Program-made: the position numbers and the translations under genes
Shown: positions 30,662-41,817 of the stretch, in pieces
Layout: the number at the start of each line of letters is the position of its first letter
Position numbering within the stretch: the first letter of the stretch is position 1
Source: Didymella arachidicola
Taxonomy: Eukaryota > Ascomycota > Dothideomycetes > Pleosporales > Didymellaceae
Length of the DNA stretch: 64,000 bases
NCBI GenBank assembly: GCA_016630955.3
Contig: CM049994.1
Coordinates: 682,001 to 746,000 of the forward strand
Direction of reading: 5' to 3'
Notes under the pieces: model-generated
What the model saw: only the letters and a program-made list of their open reading frames with translations
Told to the model about the DNA's origin: nothing
Database searches by the model: none

Positions 30662-31807
30662 ATGTCGGGCCCAGCCTCGGTGGATGACGATCTTCTTGCT
30701 CGCTTGAATGCGCTGAAGAAGTCCAGCGTTAGCCTCGACACCACGTTCAACGCCTCTATAGCTCCAAGGCCTACTGACGACCTTGCTTCACGATTCGCAC
30801 GCCTTGGCACAGCGTCGCCTTCGTCTTCGCCGCAACCGTCACGGACAACATCATCGAACAATGTCGTAGCTCCTGGTGCGCCGAGCTACCTCGAGGGCGT
30901 AGCACAGGGCGTGGGCGGCAATACAGTTGAGTTCAACGAGGAGGATGAGAAGAGTCTCGAGGAACTGCTTGGAGAGCTGAACGGCGCCGTGGGGGAGAAG
31001 AAGGACTGGGACATGGGCCGAAAAGAACAGGCAGATGTTGGGCGGCTGCTCAAGGATATGCGGACGATACTGCCGGAGCTGCAAGCCAACCGGGCGCAAA
31101 CTGCCCGGAATGTAGGCCAAGAAGGCAAGAGCGAAGGTCTGACAGACTGGGAGAATGTTGAAGTCGACGTTGGCAGCGGCTCGGTGGGACCCACGCATGA
31201 CGAAGCGGATGGTGTAAGCGACGAGGAAGGGAGCAAGAAGCAAACAGAGGACGAAGAAGCAGACGATGTGATAGCCCGCATCATGGCCGAGCTCGAGATC
31301 AGCAAGAAGTACGATCCGCCCTCTCCACCGCCTCCATATTCGGACCGCGATCCTGAGCCATCGAAATCAGAAAAACCTGCCGCAGACAATGCAGACGAAA
31401 CCTCCCTCACTCTCCCCTCTGCACCCACAACCCTCAAACCTACAGACTCCCTCGACGAGACACAAGCCCTTGAAGACGCTTTCACCGCCCGCCTCGCTAC
31501 GCTCGCTGGCTCTCATACCGATGCCCTGGGCCTGCCCTCCGCGCCCTCATTTGCGCCCTCCAGGAAACCGCCCAAAGTGCAGTCTAATCTGCAGAGCAAG
31601 CTTGACGAGGAAATAGACACCTGGTGCATCATCTGCCAGGACGATGCAACTCTGAAGTGTCTGGGCTGTGATGGCGACCTGTATTGCAGGAATTGCTGGA
31701 TGGAAGGACACAAAGGCGAGAGCGCAGGCTTTGAGGAGCGGAGACACAGGGCCGTGGAGTTCGTCAAGGGTGGCGATAAGAAGAAGAGACTGGCTGCTGC
31801 GGGCTGA
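30662..31807 (+). CDS. ANCHR/ZFYVE19-like zinc protein
   Basis: Single exon, 381 residues. The N-terminus (LLARLNALKKSSVSLDTTF, then DDLASRFARLG) and a region with EEDEKSLEELLGEL have helical motifs like the MIT-interacting motifs of human ANCHR (ZFYVE19). Residues 322-360 hold a compact Cys/His cluster, CIICQDDATLKCLGC then YCRNCW and H, resembling the B-box/FYVE-like end of that family. In animals ANCHR binds VPS4 and delays abscission; the fungal role is untested. The region between is acidic and Pro-rich (ISKKYDPPSPPPPYS). The ATG at 30662 (ACCATGTC) is preferred over 30533. Confidence 0.75.
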   Translation: MSGPASVDDDLLARLNALKKSSVSLDTTFNASIAPRPTDDLASRFARLGTASPSSSPQPSRTTSSNNVVAPGAPSYLEGVAQGVGGNTVEFNEEDEKSLEELLGELNGAVGEKKDWDMGRKEQADVGRLLKDMRTILPELQANRAQTARNVGQEGKSEGLTDWENVEVDVGSGSVGPTHDEADGVSDEEGSKKQTEDEEADDVIARIMAELEISKKYDPPSPPPPYSDRDPEPSKSEKPAADNADETSLTLPSAPTTLKPTDSLDETQALEDAFTARLATLAGSHTDALGLPSAPSFAPSRKPPKVQSNLQSKLDEEIDTWCIICQDDATLKCLGCDGDLYCRNCWMEGHKGESAGFEERRHRAVEFVKGGDKKKRLAAAG

Positions 31808-32458
31808 GCTTGTCATGCAGGTGATTGCCATACGAGCGACGAGTGAGGGTAGCTCTTGATGGCAAGACGAAGACGCCAGCGCCACGCAATACAGCTTCGA
31901 GGCAACTCGGCAGCGAGCGGTCAAGATTGCTGTCGCGCGTGTCGTCTCAGGGATAAGTCCATGCAGCCGAAAACAGACCTCAAGCTTCCCACATCGTGGA
32001 AGTCAGGGCCCGGACGTTCAGCAAACGTGTCTGGTACTCGCTGCTGAAGGCAACCGAGGGGACCTAAGGCAGTCGCAAGGCAGTCGCAGGTCAGTCTCCT
32101 GCTGGTGGGCTTCTCCAAAAGCCCCTAGCATGCATGCTCCATCAGCGCCTTTGAAGAAGCCACCATCGTGCACCTCCGAACGACGCTCATATCAGTGATC
32201 ACGGAACCCTCTATGCACCGTCGAGGGCAAGGCCCTACAGTATCAACCGACTGAGGCCGGACAATGTCAAGTCCAACGCAGGCCCCGCCCGCCGCGGTCC
32301 GTCAGGTCATTTAGACGGGACGGAATCCAGTAAACAACAGAAATAATAATAATAATAACAATGATAACGATACCAGCGTTGTTCTCAGGTATAAGATCCC
32401 CAACCCATGCCTATTCCTACCCCTAAAACACCCCTTCCTGAATATCGCCACCCACTCC
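31808..32458. other. Intergenic region with a short AAT repeat
   Basis: Convergent 3' ends. An AAT microsatellite (about 32341-32365) and a GC-rich patch (about 32281-32300, CCCCGCCCGCCGCGG) are the only structures I see. Confidence 0.45.
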
Positions 32459-33657
32459 TCACGCAGCGCTCGTCACATTGATCCCGATCTGCTTCAGGGC
32501 CGGTCCAGCGTCCAAATCAAGCTTGATAGTATTCGCCTTCACCGCTTCCTCATAGTAGCTCAAATGCGTATCACCCTTGATACTGCTATTACCCACAATC
32601 TCCAGCGGCAAGATGCCGTCTTTGTACGTACTCAGGACCAGCGTCAGCAGCGTGGGCTGGTCGACGCGGGCCTGCATGGGCACGGTGTTGTTGCCGGGGC
32701 GCAGGACCAGGTCGGGCAGCAGCGCGTAGCCGATGGGTTTGCCTGCGACGCCGAGGTTCATGGTTACGTTGCCGAGATCCAGGGTTAGAACGGAGGGGTT
32801 GGGGATGTGCACTGTGGCGAGCATGTTGGAGCCGTCAGGGAGGATTTCTTTGGCGCCGGAGAGGATTTTCATGTCTGTGATGCTGAGGCCGGAGAGGTGG
32901 TTGAGGCCTGGGTGGTTAGTGGGAGATGGTGGGAGGTGGTGGGGACGTACCTTTCATGGTGATTTTCTTGCTGTAGGTGACCTTGGTTGCGGGGAGACCT
33001 GAGATGTGGATTGTCGTCTTGCCGTACAGGTCTATGGTTAGCTCTTCGCTGCCGAGTACGGCTTTGGTATATCTGTGGAGAGTCAGGATATTTGTTGGAC
33101 ATGCTGATGAATGAGAAGCTTACGCGGTGAAGGCATCTACGCTGGTGAAGGTCGCGTCCTGGTCGACGGTGATGAAGGTCTCTTTTTCGGACTTTGACTC
33201 GGGGATGTCGATGTAGATGAAAGGTTTCTGGCCTTCAAGAGACAAACCAGCACTGAAGCTCTCGATTCTTGGGTGGTAGCCGCTGTCGCTGCGGATGACG
33301 TTGTTGATCTTGAGGTGTACGGAGTCGGCCTGTGGATTGGTGACTTCCATGCCGGTCACCTCAATGGTCGATGCATTGATCTCATGCTGTGCCTTCTTTG
33401 GCAAGCCAACGAATATCAGTGGCAGTACGATGAGCAGTACGATGATGATCAGAACGAGACAGTCTACTTTCGTTTAACTTTCCGCGCAAATTTGACATGA
33501 GTAGAGACTCACCACACCACCAGAACTTCCTGCAGTGGTTTTTCACACGGCTTCCGGCGCCTGGCTTGGGTCCAGACGGGTAAAGCTTGTTCATAATGCC
33601 TCCTCTCCGTGGCGATGTATGGACCTCCTCTTCCACCGGATGCTCTGTCTTTTCCAT
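32459..33657 (-). CDS. DUF3712 single-span membrane protein
   Basis: Four exons: 33657-33513, 33463-33124, 33072-32951 and 32907-32459, giving 351 residues. The N-terminal 48 residues are cytosolic in character and end in FWWC. A strong membrane anchor follows (LVLIIIVLLIVLPLIFVGLP). The remainder is a beta-rich extracellular or lumenal domain matching the fungal DUF3712 family: INASTIEVTGMEVTNPQADS, the ITMKGLNHLSGLSI join, DMKILSGAKEILPDGSNM and HIPNPSVLTLDLGNVTMNL. The repeated LEA-2-like beta pattern suggests lipid transfer or wall/vacuole surface roles, but no function is established. All four exon phases agree. Confidence 0.88.
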
Positions 33658-35110
33658 GATGTTGGTTTGCTGTCCACGACAAGCCTAGATGAAGTGTCCT
33701 TGCTGACGAGGGCTTTGGCCGATTGCGCGTGAGTCGTGGCGATGTTCCACCCAGGATGGTTACACAAAATGCGAACAGCTCACGCTGAAATACAAACTAC
33801 CCCAGAGCCGAGCACGAGTGGAGACTTGCGGGGAAGAGACCCTCAAGATGCTCAGAAGTTGAAGTCCGAAGCACATGAACATTTTGACGAAGATCCTGGC
33901 GGACCAGATCGTATACAGGCGTGCTGCCGAAGGCAGGGACGGATGTCGATAGAGGCGCGCTCAGTGACAGGGTGCATGGGACGAATGACAATGTGCCGCC
34001 AACGCTGGATCTGGCAGAGCCCCGAGATGATTGCCATCGTTCCTTCGCGAATAGTACGAAGCCGAGGCTCCAGTGTCGTTTGATTGAAAGGATCGACTGA
34101 CACATGTTTCTTCCTCACACCGAGATTGTAGCATTCTTGTGTAACGTCTCGTTCCACGATGCGCTGAGTGGCTCAATTCTCGGAAGCTAAGATTCTAAGC
34201 CATCTTCCACCTTTTTTCGGTACTTCAAGCCTAGTGGCGAGGCGTGTCATGACCAGTGTAATTGGCAAAAGCACTGATGAGGGAGTAGGGGAGGCGTGGT
34301 CCGGAATGACACCGAGTGTAGAGCCCCTGCAACGCTCGCCGGAGTGGACGGATGAAAGGCGCTCAAAAAGTTCCCGCTGTGGGGAAGAATCCTGGTCGGT
34401 GACCAATCCGAAGCATTGCTGACCGGCAGCTCAGCTGTATCGAGCCAGAAGACCTTTCTCTTGCATAAGAGGATGGTAAAGGAGCATGTGAGCTAGGACT
34501 CAATAATGGTCATGCAGCGAGGACGTTGGGACCGCGGGTCGATTTCTTCACATGAAGGAGTGCCGATTGCTGGCTTGGAGGGCCTCATCGCCCCAACAAA
34601 CAGCCAGGAGGCGAACAGTCGTCCATTTCAGTAGAGCCAACCACGCGGAAGATGAGTCTCTAAGCAGGTGTAACGAATCCATATTCCTCGCTATGGTGTT
34701 GCCATTCAAGGCGCATCAGTAGACGGTAATGTAGGTATGTGCACGTGTCGCGTGTGAGGATGTCATTGTGTTCGACTGGCTAATACCGTTCATATCCCCG
34801 TTAGTAAAAGCGAATATTGGCTATTGACGCCCCAGTGATGTCAAGGATCGTCTTCCACAAGAGCAACGGTCTAGCATGCCGCCCGAGCACTGCGAAGAGG
34901 TGTCGATGAAGGTCAATCGCATGCGATTATGGATGTTCCAGATATCGGCAAGGCTGCAAACGAGATGTCGTCGAGAGAAGAGTCTTGGGAGCCGTGATCG
35001 CTGCAAGGAACGCGGGGCCGAGCATGACGCTTGCACGGTAAGTGGGACGAGCAGTGCCTGCGATTCGTGATTTGCGCAACACTCAACACCACCAAAAACA
35101 CGATTTCACG
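33658..35110. other. 1.45-kb intergenic region
   Basis: It separates two divergently transcribed genes. Open frames on both strands up to about 115 codons (33736-34083 plus; 33797-34105 minus) show no domain and overlap each other. I see no repeats, tRNA or transposon ends. Confidence 0.4.
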
Positions 35111-36090
35111 ATGTCGCAGTCAGACGAGGAAGATGACTACATGAACATGGTGTTTGAAGATGCTCCAAAAGGCCCCAAATTCGAGACATCGTTACAGCGC
35201 GCCGCGCGTAAGCGCAAAGAGGTGCGTACAGGATTCGACGATGGCATACACGCAGGCTGACAACCCCACAGGGCGAAGCAAGAGCGCGACAGAAGACCAA
35301 AGCTGAAAAGGAGGCTGAGGCTGAGGCTGCGCGTGAAGAAGCCCTGGCAACGGCTCTACCAGAAACCAACAAGGGCTTCAAGATGATGGCTAAGTTTGGC
35401 TTCAAGCAGGGCGACACACTCGGCAAATCCGAAAACGCGCGCAAAGTACCGATCGCAGTCGACGTCAAAGCGGATAAGGGCGGAATCGGGCTGGAGTCAG
35501 AGAAGAAGCGCAAGTTCAGAGAGCAATGGGCAGAGGCAGAGCGACTGGCGAAGCGCTCCAAGGAAGAAGAGGGCGACTATCTTGAGATGCGGCGACTGGA
35601 GCAGAAAGAGAAGAAGGCCGAGCGAGATCTCGATAGTGCCCAACGTACGGCTGAGCGGCTGTCCGAGACGGATAATGAAGGCAAAGGCACACCAGAGCCT
35701 GGCGACAAGCCTCTAAAGGACATCAATGTGCTCTGGCGGACCCGCGCAAGAAGGCGAGTAGAAATACAACAAGACAAGCAACAACGACGCGAGCTGAACA
35801 ACAGTCTTGCCTCGCGATTGCCTACGCTGGCAGACGAAGGCGATGCAGACAACGACACAAAGGTCGCGCTGGGCGAGGACCTGAAGCCTTTCTACACCAC
35901 GCTCGAGAACGATCTCGAAGCAGACGACCCTGAGCTGGCAGAGTTCGAAGCTCTGCCTGCAGCTGAGCGTCTTCACAAGGTCCTCATCTATTTGCGCGAA
36001 AAGTTCCACTACTGTCTCTACTGCGGCTACCAGTATCCTGATGCGGAGCTGGAAGGCTGTCCCGGTGTGACAGAGGAGGACCACGATTAA
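35111..36090 (+). CDS. G-patch/DUF4187 protein (GPATCH11-like)
   Basis: Exons 35111-35221 and 35272-36090, giving 309 residues. After an acidic start (SDEEDDYMNMVF) comes a helical linker and a G-patch at about residues 70-120 (GFKMMAKFGFKQGDTLGK then GGIGLE). A long charged helix follows, then the C-terminal DUF4187 block at about 255-305: EDLKPFYTTLENDLE, LIYLREKFHYCLYCGYQYPD. This two-domain order defines the GPATCH11/CENP-Y family. G-patches activate DEAH-box RNA helicases, so a role in splicing or ribosome assembly is likely; that is family knowledge. Codon phase and the ACGATGTC start context support the model. Confidence 0.93.
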
Positions 36091-36500
36091 GCTTACTTGC
36101 ATCGACCTGTGACATCCTGACATCTGCTATTGCTGTCAAAAGCATGTAGACAGCTGACTAGTAAGTGTCATAGACCTCGCATTTCAAGCACATTTGTGTT
36201 CGTTCTGCTTCTGAGGGCCCTTTGCCCTTTGTGCATGGAAGCGCGGCAAGATCTGTAGATACCCAATAGAACACTAGAATTTCGCAAGAGCCTGAGTCTC
36301 TCCACAGCACAGCCTTACAATGAAATTCTGTCGGAAGCGGACAGCGAGCAAGAGTCGAAGCGAAACCATCTACGGATATTGTTTCACGTGTTCCCGTGCG
36401 CACGCGTCTAGCGCCATCGCGCCTGCTGCCATGTGGAGTTCGGTTGGACCAGTCCATCGTTCACAACGCCCGAGAACTTACAAACCTCACGCAACTAACG
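36091..36500. other. Spacer before ORC3
   Basis: 410 bp with no gene. An upstream in-frame ATG at 36396 is rejected as the ORC3 start because the sequence between lacks conservation-type features and 36501 begins the plausible N-terminus. Confidence 0.4.
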
Positions 36501-38691
36501 ATGGAATTGGAGCACCAACGATGCTACGTGTATCAACCAGATGCAGATGAAGAGAGACCCTCCAAGCGCCAATGCATTGGAAAAGCCAGCTTCCAACCGC
36601 AACTACAGGAGCGCATACAAACTTATCGCGCTTTGTGGGCTGAGCAGGAACAACGAATCCAAGTAATGCAATCTGTAACCATGGAAATCATGATGCTAAT
36701 ATCGACAGAGTACCCTGGAAGAAGCCGATAGTGCCACGCAAGGAAGCATCGTCGACTTTGTCGCTGCAGCTGGATCATCACCAGATGAGCCAAAACTCGC
36801 CATACCTACCGGTCTCGTTGTCGCAGGACCCAGTATAGCATCTCATGGACCCTACTTTGAGCGACTGGGTCGTAAGATCAGAGCAGATACGAACAGCGCC
36901 TACATAGTACTGACCGCTGGGGAATGCCCCAACCTGAAGACGTTGCTCAAGCACTTGGTCAAGAAAGCGACTTCGCGGGTCGAAGACGAAGATGAGGATG
37001 ACATTGATCAACCGAGCAGGCCGTCAAGGCATGGCCCAAGATTACTGAACTACGATCTTGGGCATATCCAGCAATGGCGAAAAAAGAACAATGTGTCCAG
37101 TGTCGTTGTCACTATACAGGACAGCGAAGCCTTTGATGCCGGTTTGTTGGTGGATTTGATAGACTTGCTTCAGTAAGTCGAGGCGAAGCACATCTTGTAC
37201 AAGCTGACAGTTACAGCTCATGGCTCGATCGGATCCCGTTTGTACTCCTCTTTGGCATCGCTACCTCTGCAGACAGCTTCGAGGATCGCTTGTCGGGACA
37301 ATCTCTTCGATACCTCGAGGGTGAAAGGTTTGACGTTACCCAGTCTGACGACATAATCGAGAAACTCTTCAGCGCCACCGTTGCAAGCCTTGACAACCGA
37401 CTTTTCGTTGGCCCGCAACTGTGCCGTCGCATGCTTGACCGGCAGAATGACTACGTGCAGAACGTACAAGACTTCTGCGATGGTCTGAGATATGCATTCA
37501 TGTCTCACTTTTACGCTAACATTCCGAGTGTCTTCCTGGATGATGGGCTGAAGTACAAAGACATACAAGCGGAATCTCTTGAAGCAGTGCGCAATTTACC
37601 ATCTTTTCGTCGGCATATCGAGACTAGGCTTGAGCAGGGCACTTTTGCCCGTCGTACAGTTCGCACGTTACTCGAGTCCGACCAAGAACTCTTCGAAAAG
37701 ATCAAATACGACATATCTTCAGCCCAGCACGAGGTGTCCTCTCTGGCTCACGCGGCGAAGGTGCTGTTCAGTATACGGGAAGCTCTGCAAATGACACAAA
37801 CCCTCAAAGCTTCTACCATCTGGACACGAGCTGCGTCAGGAGAACTTCTCGAATCTCCCCTTCTCCGCGAAACAATGCTTAGTCTCAAGAAGACACCATC
37901 GAACAAGTTTGCGGACCTTTTGTCAGCACTAGAAGAGCTGTCGGACCAAAGGGAACTACCATATGAACGAGGGCCCCGGGATGCAGTTGTGACCATAGAC
38001 GTAAGCGGAATTCAGAGCGAATTCAGTGGTATCCTTGCCCAGAAGGAGACCTCTGCGCCGCTTCGCACGGAGCATGACGTCCAGAATGACAGCGTTCGTG
38101 CAACAGTCGTTGCACAGAAAGTATTGCTCGAGAAGCACAAAGCTGCGCTTTCAAAGCTAGATCAAGCGTACTCTGATTTGGTCACACGCGTCCACAGCCA
38201 GTTGACTTCATTCTTCGAGATGACTCTCATCGATCCACAAGCGCTGCTCTTCTCTGAGATCTTTCTATACGACCTCAAGTCTCCTCATCTTGAGGTCTTC
38301 CAGCCCAAGCCACGTTTTTCTGTCGAACGGGCTCTGGCCTCGCCTCACGATTTCCTAGGCTGCGATTGCTGCGGCGGCGTCAATGGGAAGGATTTCGCCC
38401 TTGGTGCCACACAACCGGCCACGGCGATCGTGTATCAGATGTACCTCGAGTCTGGAGCTTTGATCAACGTGACCGATCTATGGTCAGCCTTCAAAGCCAT
38501 TGCTGGAGATGAAGATAGTGACGAAGAGTCGAAGACAATGTGAGTGCTTGATAACGTATTACATGTTTTTTACTAAGCTCTGCAGGGCACTCTTCCAGCG
38601 GGCTCTCGCGGAGCTCAAATACCTGGGCCTTCTCAGACCGACTAAGAAGAAAACCGACCATGTCGCCAAGGTCATGTGGAAAGGTCTTTGA
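36501..38691 (+). CDS. orc3: Origin recognition complex subunit 3
   Basis: Four exons: 36501-36662, 36709-37172, 37217-38539 and 38586-38691, giving 684 residues, normal for ORC3. Conserved blocks are IPTGLVVAGPSIASHGPYF, a degenerate AAA+ region without a Walker A motif, DSEAFDAGLLVDLIDLLHSW, LDRIPFVLLFGIATS, LFVGPQLCRRMLDRQND and the winged-helix end ALFQRALAELKYLGLLRPT followed by VMWKGL. ORC3 is a core subunit of the complex that marks DNA replication origins. The last exon of 35 codons is needed to complete the C-terminal winged helix. An acidic insertion (VEDEDEDDIDQ) sits in the N-terminal half. Converges on the 3-HAO gene, 57 bp apart. Confidence 0.95.
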
Positions 38692-38748
38692 AATCATATA
38701 CAGTCATCTACTATTACAGTCATCTGGCGTTTTGCTGGAACCTCAGCC

Positions 38749-39587
38749 TCATGAAGGCTGGAAGGGAATCTTGTCACCCTCACTTGTCTTCGCAGTCGCT
38801 TCGGCTTCCTTGGCGCTCTTCGCCTTCTCCTCAGCAAGGTCGTCTTTTGCCTCTTCCTCCAGCTTGTCCTTCACCGTCTTTTCAGACTGAGTCGGCTGTG
38901 AAGGCTTCTCGCCCGTCTTCGAGGGTGCTGTATCACAAATCGTCCCGCAATTCCCACACGTCCTCGCCTTGGTATCTGCCTTGAACGTATTCACAGCGTC
39001 CTTGATCTGCGTCCCCAAATCCGTGCAGTGGAAAGTGGCCTCGTGCACCTTCTCGCCACAGCTCTGACAGTACCACCGCAGGCGGTCGAGACTACCTTCT
39101 GGCCTGTGCTGCTCCAGCACTATCCCCACCGTGTCCTTGAATCGCACCGGGTTGTGCGGTGTGTTGGGCGGCAGCAGAAACATGTCGCCCTCTTGGATGT
39201 GGATGTCGCGGAACTGGTTCTCGTCGACGACTTTAAGCAGCATGGAGCCTTTGTGCTGGTAAAACCATTCGGCTGTCTCGTTGATGTGGTAGTCGGTGCG
39301 CTCGTTGGGGCCGCCGACGATCATGACGGTTACATTGTCGTTGTAGACACAGTAGTTGTTGATGGGCGGCTTCAGCATGTGCGAGTTCTCGGAGATCCTG
39401 GGCTTGTTAGCGAGTTAAGGGAGATCACAGGGGCTCATTACCATTTTGGCACATTCAGCGGTGCTGTGAGAAGGCGTGCAGGTGTTGTGCGCGAGAAATG
39501 ACGCTGAGGTGTGATAGCTCCGGAAGCCCGCACGAGGCGTGGGGCTGGGGTTTGGAAGCAACGCGCAGCAGAGCGGAGGGAGCGCAT
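38749..39587 (-). CDS. bna1: 3-hydroxyanthranilate 3,4-dioxygenase with mitochondrial-type presequence
   Basis: Exons 39587-39442 and 39397-38749, giving 264 residues. It opens the ring of 3-hydroxyanthranilate in kynurenine/NAD+ synthesis. The cupin iron ligands are present: His86 and Glu92 (HINETAEWF) and His130 (PPNTPHNPVRF). The C-terminal rubredoxin-like zinc site is formed by YCQSC and CGNCGTIC. Two features are unusual. First, residues 1-40 (MRSLRSAARCF, then a run rich in Arg, Ser and Ala with no acidic residue) look like a mitochondrial targeting sequence, and there is no Met at the usual start just before LNVPKW. Second, the C-terminus carries about 55 extra Lys/Glu-rich residues. 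The enzyme is normally cytosolic. The splice joins PKW-ISENSHM. Divergent from the Ctr gene across 293 bp. Confidence 0.92.
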
Positions 39588-39880
39588 TGTCGTTGTTATT
39601 CTGGCAATGAATTTACACCTTGAGTTATCAGAGAGGTGTCTTAGAACGTTTCGTGCTGTGGCGCAGGTCCTAGAACTTGAAAGCAGATCGCTTTTGTCAT
39701 CGACATCGATGGCTGGACCCTGGCAGCAGATCCCACGGAATGTGCTCACGCGGGGTTAGCCGTTAGCCCCCAGTGCAGGGATGCAATCGTGCGACACGCG
39801 CGATACATCAGTCCCCTTCGCAGGCTGCGAGCATACCACCTTATCTTTCCCACTCGCAGCAGCAGCAGCACAACAACAAC
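39588..39880. promoter_or_regulatory. Divergent promoter, 3-HAO / Ctr transporter
   Basis: 293 bp between two divergently transcribed genes for metal-linked proteins. The right end has a CAG/CAA-rich 5' leader (GCAGCAGCAGCACAACAACAAC) before the Ctr ATG. No copper-response element is identified by eye. Confidence 0.4.
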
Positions 39881-40678
39881 ATGGACCACTCTCACATGGA
39901 TCACGGCCACATGGACCACGACATGCCCGGCATGGACCATGGCCACAAGTGCAACATGAACGTACGCTGCTCGCCCATTGCTGGAGCTGCAGAGCTCCAC
40001 TCACTGAACGGTACGGGGCTGACACTCGCAGATGCTCTTTACTTGGGACACGACCGACCTGTGCATCGTCTTCCGCAGCTGGCACGTCAGCGGCACTTTC
40101 TCGCTCATCGTCGCCCTGATCGGCATCATCCTGCTGACCGCCGGCTACGAAGCAGTACGTGAGGCGTCACGGCGGTACGAAGCGCACTCGAACAAGGCGC
40201 TTGAAGGCAGGCGAGGCGGCGACGACCTTCGAGGTGAGTCTTCCCCTATTCTCGTTTGGCTGTGTGCCGCCAATAGTAGACTTGCGCGTCGCTGCGCTTG
40301 GGCGCTATCGCACACGATGAGGGCTTTCCTTGCTACGTCTACCATCCGTGGGAATGATGGCTGAGTCCAGCGCAAAAGATGTGCACACGATCGATGAATC
40401 GAGCTCATTGCTTCACTCAGGGAGAAATGCGGGGAGCAATGCGGAGCAGCAGGCCAAGCTTGTCAAGGCTGCGCTGTATGCTGTGCAGGTCTTCTATTCA
40501 TTCTTCATCATGTGAGTGCTGGTTGCGATCTGGAGACTTGTGACGGACGACTGATGCGTGTAGGTTACTGTTCATGACATACAATGGCTGGATCATGCTT
40601 GCCGTTGCTGTTGGAGCTTTTGTCGGTTACTTGCTCTTCGCAAACTCCAGCCCCACGAAGTCAGCCGCTTGCCACTAG
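39881..40678 (+). CDS. Ctr-family copper transporter
   Basis: Four exons: 39881-39961, 40032-40233, about 40322-40511, and 40564-40678, giving about 195 residues. The third exon's acceptor is uncertain: 40322 and 40379 both keep the frame. The N-terminus is a short Met/His ladder (MDHSHMDHGHMDHDMPGMDHG), the copper-collecting motif of Ctr proteins. Three spans follow: TDLCIVFRSWHVSGTFSLIV region, LYAVQVFYSFFIMLLFMTYN, and WIMLAVAVGAFVGYLLF. MLLFMTYNGW carries the conserved MxxxM of span 2, and GAFVGYLLF the GxxxG-like packing of span 3. It resembles Ctr2/Ctr4-type copper channels at the vacuolar or plasma membrane. The loop between spans 1 and 2 is hydrophilic and poorly conserved. Confidence 0.88.
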
Positions 40679-41817
40679 CATATACAGCGACTTGCGCAGT
40701 TGCGCGGTCATTGTCTGCGGAAGTCGTTCAGGAACGATTCGCGAGACAGGATCCCGGCATTCGCATCAGCGGTCTGCCCTCGCGCGGTGTTCTCGCCGGC
40801 ATACTACTCTTTCCTTCAGTATCCGGGATGTGGTGCGAGGGTCGTGCGATCGACAGCTTAGCTTAGCAGTTAGGGAATCCGCCTTATACAGCAATTTTCT
40901 AAGACAGAATGCATACATTAATGTACATGCAGCTGTTATCGACTCAAATGCACGCGTCGTCTTATTCCTAGGTCGCTCTGAGTGGACCCGAGCAGGCGCG
41001 TGAGCATTGACTTGTTCGGTGCAAACCACACCGAGTTCCTGGGGAATCATGAGACTGGCACTGTCGAACATGAGCTCGACGGAGGATAGTCTGCGAGACT
41101 GCATACTGGCAGCCCGACACCTTCTTCCAATGTTCCAATCAGACAGTCTGATCATGTCAGTCTTGGTGGAGCAAACGCCGGCCGGCTATTGAATTGGCAG
41201 CGATATTATATTGCGGAGGAAGTTACCAGGGCTGGCGATAGCTGCAAGCTGATGTAGATATGCACAATCGCAAAAGAGAGGCATTCGCAGTCGCGAATGT
41301 CGAGACTTGCTGATGCTCCAGTACCTATTGCCAATTCGAGTTCACATGTGAATCCATGTGAAGAGCCCAGGAGCCCAGAGAACCACGCGTGACTTGACCC
41401 CGGATTCCGGCGCCCCATTGTCAGCGTCAGTCTGAGGCTCATGCGACCAACCACAGCATCGCAAATTGTGCATCATGTGGGCGACGACCAGATCTTGCAT
41501 TTTCACATGTGATGACCACAGCGCTGCGTGTCTGAAACCTCAGGCGCATCACGGGGCTCTGGAGAAAACAGTCGGCTTGCCGGACCCAGTTGTGCCAGTC
41601 TACAAACAGCTCGCATCCAACTGGCTGGCGGCGCCGCCGCTTGCACTGGGGTGTCCCACCTGCGCTGGCACTAGCGCATTCTCCACATAGCCTCGGCACC
41701 GAGAGGGTGCAGGAACGGCCACCGCTCATACAAAGGCTACCAACTCCGCACTTTTCCCCGTATTTGCGTCCGCGAGACTTTCTCTTTCGTCTCTATCTTT
41801 GCATTTCCAAACCAAAA
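40679..41817. other. 1.1-kb intergenic region
   Basis: Open frames on both strands (40584-41003 plus; 40766-41155 minus) are motif-free; the first overlaps the last Ctr exon out of frame. The final 100 bp before the fumarate reductase are C/T-rich leader sequence ending CAAAAATGG. Confidence 0.4.
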
